A stretch of DNA of 64,000 nt from Chryseobacterium tructae (GTDB lineage Bacteria > Bacteroidota > Bacteroidia > Flavobacteriales > Weeksellaceae): contig NZ_JAUFQR010000001.1 in NCBI RefSeq assembly GCF_030409875.1, positions 1,922,001 to 1,986,000 of the forward strand. Reading direction: 5' to 3'. The position numbers were made by a program, and so were the translations under genes. Below are positions 37,805-47,155 of this stretch, one piece after another. The notes under the pieces are model-generated. The model was not told the DNA's origin, searched no databases, and saw nothing but the letters and a program-made list of their open reading frames with translations. Each line of letters opens with the position of its first letter. Within the stretch, counting starts at the first letter, position 1.

Positions 37805-38579
37805 ATGATGAAATTTTTACAATTGTATTTATTATTATTTTTTGTTTTTATATTTTCTCAGAGTCCGGGAGATGTAAAGGTGAAAGATCAATTAGGAAGC
37901 GAAAACTTGAATGTAAGCTATAGTAAAGATTTAGACGCCAAGGGCTGTCTGTCTCTTCATGTGCAATATCCTGTATTGAAAAGCACAAGCAGTTATGAAG
38001 TGGCTTAAGTTGCCTATAACTCACCAATTGGTCTAAATCAGGGAACTCCTGTTAATGCAAATTATGATGATTTATGTGCACTCAAACTGGATCTTCCTTT
38101 TAAGTTTTGTTTTTTTTTATCAGCACTTTGAGGCTGTTGTCATAGGTTCTAATGGAATGATTACTTTTAATACTGATTAGATAGGGAATATTAATTATCC
38201 TAATGTACAATGGCCGAATCCTGATCCGGGACTTGCTAAAAATTCTATTTTGGGGGGGTATCAAGACCTTGTTTTTTCTGCCGGCGATTCCTCTGAAATT
38301 TACTATTCCATAGTAGGAAATGCTCCGTACAGAAAATTTGTGATCAGTTTTTATGAAGGAAGGGTAGCAGGATGTACAGAGCGGTCTTCTTCGCAGATTG
38401 TTTTGCATGAAACCACGAATATTATTGAAGTTTTTGTAGATAAAAAAATGCTGCCCTGCTCAACCAGAAAATTTGAAAATGCACTGATTGGAATAATAAA
38501 TGCAGACGGCACAGCAGGCTATTCTCCGGCTATGAGAAATACGGGGGTATGGCAGGCTTCACAGGAAGGCTGGAAGTAA
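37805..38579 (+). pseudogene. N-terminal remnant of a large secreted (probably T9SS) surface protein
   Basis: The signal peptide (LFFVFIFSQ) is followed by a beta-rich domain known from the start of gliding/T9SS-B surface proteins: KGCLSLHVQYPVLKSTSSYE, then VVIGSNGMITFNTD, INYPNVQWPNPDPGLAKNSI and later MRNTGVWQASQEGW. It is broken three ways: TAA at 38006-38008, one extra T in the run at 38110-38118, and TAG at 38178-38180. The chain ends at 38579, where homology to long proteins would continue. It is a dead 5' end. Confidence 0.6.
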
Positions 38580-38605
38580 AGTTATGCAAAGTTGAAACTT
38601 TGCAC

Positions 38606-38995
38606 ATGATAAGATTTAAGGACATAAGTAGAAACGACATTAACGAAAATAACTATCACACACTTGAATCTATAATAGCGAAGGCGGAAAATACTTTTGT
38701 TGAACTGCCACTACCACCACTAAGGGCTATTCTTGATGAAAGTTTTGATAAAGGATTTTTGAATATTAATAAAGAAGAGCATATAATGTTTTTTGGAGCA
38801 AATACTGAAGTAAAAGTAAATGTGCATGATAAAGAATTTAATTTAGGTTATATGAGATCATATGTTTTTGATCCTTTTATATCAAACATGGAAGAAATCA
38901 AAAATAAAAAAGCAAAAGAAATTTTTATTACTAATAAATCAGGTAAGAGAAAAGTAGGATTCTATGACGTTTACGAAATTCCTGGAGATAATTGA
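38606..38995 (+). CDS. Hypothetical protein
   Basis: A 129-residue protein with no signal peptide or membrane segment: mixed alpha/beta composition, charged, with VELPLPPLRAILDESFDKGF and NKSGKRKVGFYDVYEIPGD. I do not recognise a family. It starts 27 bases after the surface-protein remnant and overlaps nothing. The following gene starts about 38 bases after its stop, so it may belong to the same small cluster of unknown genes. ATG 38606 is chosen because upstream residues read through the remnant. Confidence 0.5.
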   Translation: MIRFKDISRNDINENNYHTLESIIAKAENTFVELPLPPLRAILDESFDKGFLNINKEEHIMFFGANTEVKVNVHDKEFNLGYMRSYVFDPFISNMEEIKNKKAKEIFITNKSGKRKVGFYDVYEIPGDN

Positions 38996-39033
38996 ATAAT
39001 ATTTTATATAATCAATCTCACAAAACGATAATC

Positions 39034-39450
39034 ATGATTAAATATAATTCCGCCGAAAATAATAATGTTTTGGATATTCCTCAATTAAGTAAACTATGTC
39101 TTACAAAGACTGAATACATTAGAAAAAAAAGTGATTCCCAATTAAAGAATAACTATTATCAAGCGGTAAAAAGTTTTTTTGACTGGTATACAACCTACTG
39201 TGATTCTATTCTTAAAAAAAAATATACAAATGATAAAATTGCGGAAACCTTATTTGTGTTAACATCAAAAAATCAACAACATTGGAAAGAATATCTAATT
39301 AAAAGTATTTATGTGTCAAAAGATTATGTAGAACATTTAAATAGTAAAATTACAAAAGATAATATTTCTATTTACGAACATACATTATCAAGTTTAATAA
39401 CTGATTTGGAATGGTTAATAGCTAATTATGAAGTAAATTGTAAAAATTAG
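39034..39450 (+). CDS. Hypothetical helical protein
   Basis: A 138-residue protein, predicted mainly helical and Lys/Tyr-rich (NNYYQAVKSFFDWYTTYCDS, then LSSLITDLEWLIANYEVNCK). No family recognised. Its TAG stop shares its G with the GTG start of the next gene, so the two are translationally coupled and probably act together. A TTG start at 38992 is possible but less likely than ATG 39034. Confidence 0.5.
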   Translation: MIKYNSAENNNVLDIPQLSKLCLTKTEYIRKKSDSQLKNNYYQAVKSFFDWYTTYCDSILKKKYTNDKIAETLFVLTSKNQQHWKEYLIKSIYVSKDYVEHLNSKITKDNISIYEHTLSSLITDLEWLIANYEVNCKN

Positions 39451-40076
39451 TGTCAAGTATTTCACTTAAGCGTTGGAGAAGAACTGATTTAAGTCCAACT
39501 GACATTTATTCTGCAGCAAGAACTCTTTTTTTTATTGAAGAGTTTAGTAATATTGAAGATTTATATTTAAGAGATTTAAAACCAAATGTGATGTTTCAAA
39601 TAAGACAGTTGCTTGAAATTTTTGGAAAAAATATTGTAGGCTATTACTCTATAACACATAATAATCAACCAGTAAAAAAGTTTACTCAAATTGCCTGGGA
39701 TTTTATAGATGAAGAATGTAAAAAAGATATATCAAGAATTAAATTACCTTTCGAAATAAAAACTATTACACTACTAAATTCTTGGGCAAATGATTTTGTT
39801 CATACTACCTTTTTGCATAATAGTTATATACAGTATTTTGCTATAAAAATGTTAAATGTATTGTTTTCGTCTTCAACTTCAACTTCAACTTCAACAAAAG
39901 GTATAACCATTTACAATGGTTGTAAAATAGAAAAATACGACATTGCAGATATTACTATATCTAACTACAACTCATTAAAAGATGATTTTAAAAATTTCTT
40001 ATTAACAAAAAAACAAGGAATTGAAATAAATTGGATGCCGATAGATAAGGTAGGTGCATATATATTAAGTGTATAA
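39450..40076 (+). CDS. Hypothetical protein with tandem Ser-Thr repeat
   Basis: A 208-residue mostly helical protein starting at GTG 39450, coupled to the previous gene. The centre has VMFQIRQLLEIFGKNIVGYY and LLNSWANDFVHTTFLHNSYI. The latter resembles the N-x-x-x-H type helix of HEPN-like Abi proteins, but only weakly. A run of Ser/Thr is coded by four exact TTCAAC units (39872-39895), a slippage-prone tract. The C-terminal 50 residues look globular. Family unknown. Confidence 0.5.
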   Translation: MSSISLKRWRRTDLSPTDIYSAARTLFFIEEFSNIEDLYLRDLKPNVMFQIRQLLEIFGKNIVGYYSITHNNQPVKKFTQIAWDFIDEECKKDISRIKLPFEIKTITLLNSWANDFVHTTFLHNSYIQYFAIKMLNVLFSSSTSTSTSTKGITIYNGCKIEKYDIADITISNYNSLKDDFKNFLLTKKQGIEINWMPIDKVGAYILSV

Positions 40077-40144
40077 AATATTATTCTCAAAAAACGATTC
40101 AATGGAGAAAAAAAATATCAAAATGTGTTCTTATTGTAACCTTT

Positions 40145-40258
40145 TACCGCTACGCTAAGATTCTTGACAGTTATACTAATGAAGAAGTAAAAAAATGGGA
40201 ATTAAAAAATAATATTTACGCAAATAGATTGCGTAATAGGTATGTATTTTTGTCTTAA
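40145..40258 (+). pseudogene. Short coding remnant, copy A of a duplicated sequence
   Basis: An open stretch without a start reads FYRYAKILDSYTNEEVKKW, then ELKNNIYANRLRNRYVFLS and stops. The DNA of its second half (40178-40252) recurs at 41254-41329. The two copies enclose the HEPN-like gene. It is presumably the 3' end of a gene whose family I do not know. Confidence 0.4.
40178..40252 (+). repeat. Direct repeat A (75 bp) upstream of the HEPN-like gene
   Basis: It begins aatgaagaag and shares ttaaaaaataat, aaatagattgcgt and gtatttttg, in the same order and spacing, with the segment at 41254-41329. Overall similarity by eye is about 80 percent. Confidence 0.55.
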
Positions 40259-40376
40259 TATTTATCAAAGTAAAAATTTATATTAATAGAATGGCTTGCG
40301 AATATCATATAGTTTGAATTGACGAAATGCATTTATTTAAAAGTCAACACAGAATAAAAAACATATCTCAAATTAA

Positions 40377-41075
40377 ATGAATACACTAAAAATGGATGAA
40401 TGGACTGAAGGAGAAAAGGCAAATAATAATTTTTTCGGCAATGCTGTTGGAATTGATATGCAACTTGACGAACTGAAAATATATCTTAAAGAAGTTCACA
40501 ATTTTATTGAAATCACTCACATAAACCTTCAATCTGACAGAATGCAGGGTTTGGATAGCGAGACACTAGAGAATTTAAGTTATCATTTCGAGCACACACA
40601 AGGAGAAATTTTAAGAAAATCAATTATTATATCGATAGTTATTTTATTGGAAGCCGAAATCGATACATACTGTGAAGACTTTAGGAAACATAAAAAATTA
40701 TCAATAGGTTACAATAATTTTAAAGGTGACTTGCTTGACAAATTCAAGACATTTACTTCCAAACTATTGCAGTCTGACTTCGACTTTCAAGGAATACTTT
40801 GGCAAGACATTGTTGGACTTTATGAGATTAGAAATTCATTAGTTCATAACTGCGGACTTGTTTCAGACTTTGGAAAAAGAAAGACAATCGAGAATTTTAT
40901 TTGTAGAAACAAATCATTTGAAATTGATGACAACGAGAGAATAATTATTTCGCACCAAGCCTGCCTCGACAGTATCAAAATTGTTGAGACATTTTTCAAT
41001 GAAATAACAGACTTTGCTTTGAGAGTATTTCCGGACAGACATCACTATATTGACAATGGAACAGAACCTTTTTAG
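40377..41075 (+). CDS. HEPN-like protein (MAE_28990/MAE_18760 type)
   Basis: A 232-residue cytosolic protein. A long helix (SIIISIVILLEAEIDTYCED) is followed by a second with YEIRNSLVHNCG, which contains R-N-x3-H, the R-x4-6-H signature of HEPN ribonucleases. The arrangement (LLEAEID...RNSLVHN) is that of a HEPN family common in defence islands and toxin systems. No obvious partner antitoxin is adjacent. Activity is not proven by sequence. Direct repeats on both sides suggest insertion as a unit. Confidence 0.65.
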   Translation: MNTLKMDEWTEGEKANNNFFGNAVGIDMQLDELKIYLKEVHNFIEITHINLQSDRMQGLDSETLENLSYHFEHTQGEILRKSIIISIVILLEAEIDTYCEDFRKHKKLSIGYNNFKGDLLDKFKTFTSKLLQSDFDFQGILWQDIVGLYEIRNSLVHNCGLVSDFGKRKTIENFICRNKSFEIDDNERIIISHQACLDSIKIVETFFNEITDFALRVFPDRHHYIDNGTEPF

Positions 41076-41253
41076 CTTTGCAAGAAAACCTACCGCTACA
41101 GGCATTTGACAAAAGTGGTGGTTCATTGTCCGCATACAGTTTTTATGGTTAATCAAAGTTTGGTTCCGCACATCAACATCTATGATGAAAATCCCAACTT
41201 TCGCCAAGCGTCGAACTATTATAATTGCGACTAAAATCTCAAAAAATGATACA

Positions 41254-41329
41254 AATGAAGAAATAAAAAACATGGCAGTTAAAAAATAATTTTTAAGTAA
41301 ATAGATTGCGTGGTAGGAGCGTATTTTTG
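41254..41329 (+). repeat. Direct repeat B (76 bp) downstream of the HEPN-like gene
   Basis: A diverged copy of 40178-40252. Its reading frame is closed by a stop (GTTAAAAAATAA), so it is not coding. See copy A. Confidence 0.55.
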
Positions 41330-41445
41330 GATTAAATAAATTATATAGTATTTAACCAAATTGTAGGTAACAATTTAATTACTAGTTTAGCAGACGCACC
41401 ATTAATTATCGAAAATTTTATTAATCAGTAGATGAAAGCTTTGAA

Positions 41446-42482
41446 TCATAATAAAGGAAAATCAATAAATTCAATTCCTGATTTGTCAAATTCAGAAAAA
41501 TTTTCTTTAATGATTGAATCTAAAAATTCAACAGGTATCACTGTTCCATATCCTAAATTATCATAATTACCTTCGCCAGTTGGTAAATATGATGAAATGC
41601 CAATAATTTCTCCCTTATTATTAATTACAGGTCCTCCACTGTTACCAGCTCTAATTTTTGCTGTTATTAACATGAGATTTTCCTTTAACCAAAAATCTTG
41701 CGCTATTGCAGCAACAGTTCCTACTGAAGGCGTGTATCTTGAAGATATAGTAGCAACTTCACTTGTTTGAAACGAATGAAAACCTGGAACATTTGGAAAT
41801 CCAATTGCAAGTACTTTGTCAAGAGTCTCTCCCTTACCGGACATTAAAAATGTTTCTGAAAATTGTAGATGGTTATCATTAAATTGAATAAATACTAAAT
41901 CAATTTCCTTTTTTTTGTGGACATAAAATGTAGATTCTTTTAATTCTTCTTTAGAAACATTCTTTATTGCAATCTTTCTTGCTCCGTCAAAACAATGTTT
42001 AGCAGTGGCTATACCATTATGATAATTAAATGTAGTGCCTATAGACTGGTCTCCATTTTCAGTTATATTTAGTAATGGTTGTACTTTGTTAGAGGCATAT
42101 TTATTAACATATGAGAACCAAATACTAGAGAATTATATGTTATATTGATAATATCTTTTGAAAGCGCAACCCTCAAATTAGCAAGAGTTTCTTCTACATC
42201 AAATGGCATAAAGTAGTACATATCTTCACTTGGAGGACCATATCCCTTTCTATTTAAATTCAGTACGTGATTTTCAGTAAGTATTTCACAAATTTTTGCA
42301 ATGAAAATAGGTTGTGGAAATTCTGTAGGTTTAAACTTATCTTGGTAATATGTGCAAAATTCAAAAACCTTACGTGGTTCTATAATTCTGGTATTTCCCT
42401 CAATTTTGTAATTACAAAAAAATAAAAGCATTTCGCTAATCAAATCAGGATAAAAATCAGGATATTTATGAAATGGTATCAT
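41446..42482 (-). pseudogene. Trypsin-like serine protease with novel N-terminal domain, one frameshift
   Basis: Two frames join into one 345-residue chain if one base is restored near 42112. The first 124 residues, starting at ATG 42482 (MIPFHKYPDFYPDLISEMLL), are helical and of unknown family, possibly winged-helix (IAKICEILTENHVLNLNRKG). The rest is a trypsin fold with all catalytic residues visible: TAKHCF (His), KEIDLVFIQF (Asp) and RAGNSGGPVINNKGEIIGIS (Ser). There is no signal peptide, so the enzyme is cytosolic. Standalone cytosolic trypsin-like proteases fused to a small domain are seen in bacterial defence systems. An XRE regulator lies 98 bases upstream on the same strand. Confidence 0.65.
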
Positions 42483-42580
42483 TAAATTAAAATTGTTTTT
42501 TATAAATGTAGATTAATCACTAATGATTGTTAACTACCTAACGCTTGAAGAGTACAATATTTTTATCTTGATGATTTTTA

Positions 42581-42841
42581 TCACTCATCGATTTTATATT
42601 TCTTTATATCGAAATCAAAGTCAAAAAGTTCTTTTGGTGAAATACCAAAAGCTGAAGACATTTTTAACATTGTTTCTATTGTGGGATTACCTTTACCATT
42701 TTCAAACTTATTATAATTACTTGAATCAAATGTCGAATTTTGTGCTACTTCATCCATCGAATTGTACTTGGCAGCACGAATCCTTTTTAAATTTTCTGAG
42801 AACTCTAGCATAAATAATCTTAAAACTTCTTTGCTATCCAT
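42581..42841 (-). CDS. XRE family HTH regulator
   Basis: An 86-residue protein with a Cro/C1-type HTH: FSENLKRIRAAKYNSMDEVA, then STFDSSNYNKFENGKGNPTI and MLKMSSAFGISPKELFDFDF. The normal positions of the HTH are conserved. It lies upstream of the trypsin-like protease gene on the same strand, so control of that gene is likely. Confidence 0.85.
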   Translation of the reverse strand: MDSKEVLRLFMLEFSENLKRIRAAKYNSMDEVAQNSTFDSSNYNKFENGKGNPTIETMLKMSSAFGISPKELFDFDFDIKKYKIDE

Positions 42842-43002
42842 AATTTAACTATTAAAAAGCAATTTTGGATTTTTGAATAGAAAATTCATGGTAATATATT
42901 ACCATATATTAAATTAAATCAATATATTTGTAAAATAGGTTACAATAAATGTAACTTTGCGATACTTCAACGAAATATTAGAAGCTATTGCTTAGAATCT
43001 CT

Positions 43003-43103
43003 AACTGAAACTGGTACTTTAAAGCAACGAGACGATAAGCAGGAAGCTCACGACCTAGGCGTGGGCTCTCTTATCTGTTGCACGGTATACCAGTACCTCA
43101 GTT
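43003..43103 (+). ncRNA. Candidate structured RNA with five nested stems
   Basis: Five stems nest in order: aactga/tcagtt (43003/43098), actggt/accagt (43010/43089), gcaac/gttgc (43024/43077), gataag/cttatc (43034/43070) and gctcacg/cgtgggc (43046/43060, one G-T pair), around a 7-base loop. That is 30 pairs in 101 bases with small internal loops. Strand is taken from the downstream SusC operon. It may be a leader, an ncRNA or a DNA hairpin of a mobile element. Confidence 0.5.
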
Positions 43104-43170
43104 TGGATAATGTAGAGTCCCATGCCGTTTTTTTAATGCAGTTCTGCTTTTCTACAATTATCTTTTTATT

Positions 43171-43240
43171 CTAAGCCGCTTTACAAAATAGAGGTATACT
43201 GATACGGTACAATGGGGTGTACAATCCATTGCGGCTTTAG
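43171..43240 (+). ncRNA. Second structured segment upstream of the SusC operon
   Basis: Outer stem ctaagccgc/gcggctttag (one bulge) at 43171-43179 and 43231-43240, inner stem aatgg/ccatt at 43211-43215 and 43226-43230 stacking directly on it. It lies 67 bases after the first structure and 137 bases before the next gene. Confidence 0.45.
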
Positions 43241-43376
43241 GGCTTTCACGGGAACACAGATTTCATTCATATTCATATTTGACCTTGTAAGGAGGGGCTT
43301 TATGCTTTGTCCTGGGTTCCTCCTACATGGTTTTTGAAATGGGTATTTACACTAAAAAACATTGAAAAATAAAGAA

Positions 43377-43919
43377 ATGGCTGTTGAATCGGGTAGGATG
43401 AAGGGAGGTAATCTACAGGGTATTGAGGAATTCTTTCAGAGTAACGATCTAATTGCAGTGAAAGGGATGCTCAGTTTCATAATGCAATATGCGGTAAATG
43501 GGAAAGACTGGTTGAAGGAAGAACCTTCTGTCGTTTTGAAGTTTTATGAATCACTGCGCTTATTGATCCATGAAGGTGATAGGATAAGCAGGAAGGCAGG
43601 GAAATGGAAAGTGAAGGAAGGGGAAGGAGTGGGCTCATTACTAATGATGGGTGCTCTGTCTCACGAAGAATATGAAAATCCACTCTTGGTTTTTGAAAGA
43701 GCTTTTGAGGAATATAATGTTCGGGAGTTTGATTACTTTATTTCCGGAATTGTCTATTACTCACTTAGAGTCTATAGATATGGGCCGGAAGGGAATCTGG
43801 TTGGACCTTATATCCATTTGAATAGAATGCTTGATGCGGCATATATTATTCTTCAGAGAGGAATTCAGAAGCGTAAGAATGGAGGGGGAAAGAATAAGAA
43901 ACGAAATAAAAGGAAATAG
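43377..43919 (+). CDS. Hypothetical protein at the head of the SusC operon
   Basis: A 180-residue cytosolic protein with a mostly helical core (LIAVKGMLSFIMQYAVNGKD, then LKFYESLRLLIHEGDRISRK and FDYFISGIVYYSLRVYRYGP) and a strongly basic tail (about 15 Lys/Arg in the last 20). No family recognised; similar small proteins appear ahead of SusC/D genes in conjugative elements. ATG 43377 is preferred over TTG 43362. It could bind nucleic acid through the basic tail. Confidence 0.55.
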   Translation: MAVESGRMKGGNLQGIEEFFQSNDLIAVKGMLSFIMQYAVNGKDWLKEEPSVVLKFYESLRLLIHEGDRISRKAGKWKVKEGEGVGSLLMMGALSHEEYENPLLVFERAFEEYNVREFDYFISGIVYYSLRVYRYGPEGNLVGPYIHLNRMLDAAYIILQRGIQKRKNGGGKNKKRNKRK

Positions 43920-44058
43920 AAAGGACAATTTAACAGCAGGAAGTAAAGACAAAAAAATAGAAAAATAAAACCATAGGAAAATGAAAAAGCCCTTTCCATA
44001 AAAGTTGACCGCTTGGCAGGAAAGAGCATTGTCTAATAAATTAAACTTATTCAAAAGT

Positions 44059-47000
44059 ATGAAAAAAAACTTTTGCAGCCTGAGTCATGTTCAAATGGCT
44101 TTTGGGCTGGTATTGCTGATGTCTTGTTCAGCAATAGGACAGGTACGTGAGATTTCAGGTACCGTCATAGGGAAATCAGGTGCTTTAATCGGGGTTTCAG
44201 TATTTCAGGAAGGAACGGATCAGAAAGTTGTAACGGGTAGTGCAGGTGGCTATACAATAAAGGTTACCGGTAAAAATCCGGTACTGGTATTCAGGTATGA
44301 TGAGTATCCGCTTAAAAAGGTGAAACTGGAAGATAGCGATGGTGTGGGTGAGGGAAATCGTATCGGTGAAAATAATACGCAGGGAAAGAAGATAATTAAC
44401 GTTACCCTTAGCGGGAATTCTGAAGATACGTCTTTTGATAAAACCCAGGTAACAGGAATTGGAGAGATCGTGCTGAATGCGGGGTATTATAAAGTGAAAG
44501 AGAAGGAGAGTACAGGAAGTATTGCAAGGGTGGGAGCTAAGGAGATCGGAAATCAGCCCGTAACCAATGTCCTGTCAGCAGTACAGGGAAGAGTGACAGG
44601 AGTAAGCATTACCCAAAGCTCGGGAGTGGCAGGAGGCGGGTACGATATCCAGATCCGGGGTAGAACAGTTTGCGGAATCTGACCAATAGTGTGGTGGATG
44701 GCAATCAGCCTCTTTACGTAATTGATGGAGTTCCCGTAGGAGGGCAGTTGAACTCAGCTTTTTCGGTGGGGGTAATTCCACTGAAGAATATCAGTCCGCT
44801 GAATGCCATCAGCCCTAATGATATAGAGAGTATTGAAATCCTTAAAGATGCAGATGCAACAGCTATTTATGGATCGAGGGGAGCTAATGGGGTGGTGCTG
44901 GTGACAACTAAAAAAGGAAAGAAAGGGAGACTGGGCGGGATGATCAGTACTGCATACAGCATAAGCAGTGTGGGAAGCCGTATGAAAATGATGGATACAG
45001 AGCAGTATCTTGCTATGCGCAGAGAGGCCTATATGAATGATGGAATATCGGGATTTCCTGCCAATGCATATGATGTCAATGGAGTATGGAATCAGAGCAG
45101 GTATACCAATTGGCAGAAGGAACTGATAGGGAAGACAGCGGCAGGAAGCACCACTCAGGCAAGCCTTAGTGGCGGGACAGAAAATAGCAGTTTTTTAGTA
45201 AGCTTTTCCCACAATGACCAGACAATGGTATTTCCCGGTGACTTTCACTATAAGACCAATATATTGAATTCCTCATTCAGTCACAGCTCGGTGGATAAAA
45301 GATTCAGGATAGAGGCTTCCAATATGTTTTCATCACTTTCCAATAATGTCGTCAATACAGATCTTACATTAAAAGCACTAAGCCTGAGTCCCAATGCTCC
45401 GGCGCTTTATACAGCAGGTGGGAGCCTGAACTGGGAGAACAATACCTTTACCAATCCATTAGCGGCTTTGGAGAGTACCTATTCGAATAAAGTATTGCAA
45501 TGGAACTCCAATGTGAATCTGTCATACCGGTTTGGAAAGACTTTGTATTGAAAGCCAATGGCGGGGTTAATTATCAGAATCTGGAAGAGCTTTCCTTACA
45601 GCCCAGTAGCATGTACAATCCTTCTTATGGAATGACTTCAGCAAATTCCTCTGCTTCCAAGAGCAGCAATACCATGTTCTCCTATATCATAGAACCTCAG
45701 CTTTCATGGGCGAAAAAGCTAGGACATCATGAGCTTGATATTCTGATAGGAACTTCTTTTCAGCAGACAACAACAAAACTGTCTTCAATGACAGGGGTAG
45801 GTTTTGCAAGCAATGCCCTTATTGGAAACATTGGGGCTGCTTCAACGAAGATCATCTCCAATCAAGTAGTGAATCCCTATAAATATGCGGCCATCTATGC
45901 CCGAATCAATTATAAATGGAAAGATCGGTATATACTGAATATAACCGGACGGCGTGATGCATCAAGCAGGTTTGGGCCTTCGAACAGGATCGCGGATTTG
46001 GAGCGGCGGGTCTTGCCTGGTTATTTACAAAAGAACCGATGTTTAGCTCATGGAAATGGCTGAGCTCAGGGAAGGTACGGGCAAGCTATGGGGTCACAGG
46101 AAGTGATTTTATAGGGGATTACCAGTTTTTGAATACCTACACGATAGGGGACTCGAATTATGACGAGGTAACAGGGCTTTATCCGTCAAGGCTTTATAAC
46201 CCTGCTTATAGCTGGGAAAAGACAAGAAAGCTGGAAACAGCTCTTGAGCTGGGATTTCTAAAGGACAGGATCATGTTGACCACAGCTTTCTACAGGAACC
46301 GTTCAACGGATCAGCTGGTAGGAATTCCCCTGCCATCTATAACAGGTTTCTCAAATGTGACGGCCAACCTTGGTGCTACCGTTGAAAACAGAGGCTGGGA
46401 GCTGTCGCTTAATGTCAATGTTTTGAGATCAGCTCTTGTAAGATGGGAAACCGGATTTAATCTGAGTATTCCGGAAAACAAGCTGATCGCATTTCCGGGA
46501 CTGGAAGGTTCTACCTATGCCAATACTTATAAGGTAGGGTATCCCACCTCAATGGTACGGGTGTTTGAGTATGAGGGGATTGATCCGGTTACGGGCCAGT
46601 ACAGCTTCAAAGACTTTAATGGAGACGGGAAGATAACAGCCCCGGCAGATGCACAGGCCATAGAAAACATAGGCATGAAATATTACGGAGGCTGGCAGAA
46701 CCAGATCTCCTATAAAAATATAAGCCTTTCGTTTCTGCTGTATTTCGTAAAACAGAGAAACTGGAACTATATACGGGGGATGGCCGTACCGGGCACTATG
46801 AACAATATGCCTGTTGATTTTCTGAATGTATGGTCAGCGGATAACCCAGGAGGAATGATAATGCCTTACTCAGCAGGTGGGAATGCAACTGTTAACGGAC
46901 TGACAGCGAATCTTAGAAATAGCACGGCAGCCATAGGGGATGCCTCTTTCATCAGGCTTAAAAACGTGCAGCTTAATTACAGAATAGAGGGGCGGGACAG

Positions 47001-47145
47001 TTTCTTTAAGGATGCAGTACTCTATGTACAGGGGCAAAATCTCTGGACATGGACTAAATACTTTGGATTGGACCCTGAGTTCAGTGTAGCGGGATATCTT
47101 CCGCCGCTTAAAACCTTTGCTTTTGGGATACAGTTTAACTTTTAA
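44059..47145 (+). pseudogene. SusC/RagA-type TonB-dependent receptor, three single-base frameshifts
   Basis: Four frames join into a chain of 1029 residues, normal for SusC. Order: signal peptide (SCSAIGQ), CarboxypepD_reg-like domain (EISGTVIGKSGALIGVSVFQ), TonB plug (VQGRVTGVSITQSSGVAGGG; ADATAIYGSRGANGVVLVTT) and a 22-strand barrel ending YLPPLKTFAFGIQFNF. Single bases are missing near 44664 (A), 45536 (A) and 45997 (T), all in or beside homopolymers. It would take up an oligomer with the SusD partner downstream. No glycan genes are near; a peptidase follows, suggesting a peptide substrate. Confidence 0.88.
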
Positions 47146-47155
47146 ATATCAAATC

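Noticed and set aside
39872..39895. CRISPR-like short repeats
   Set aside because: The hexamer units are contiguous, without spacers, and lie in a coding frame; no cas genes are present.
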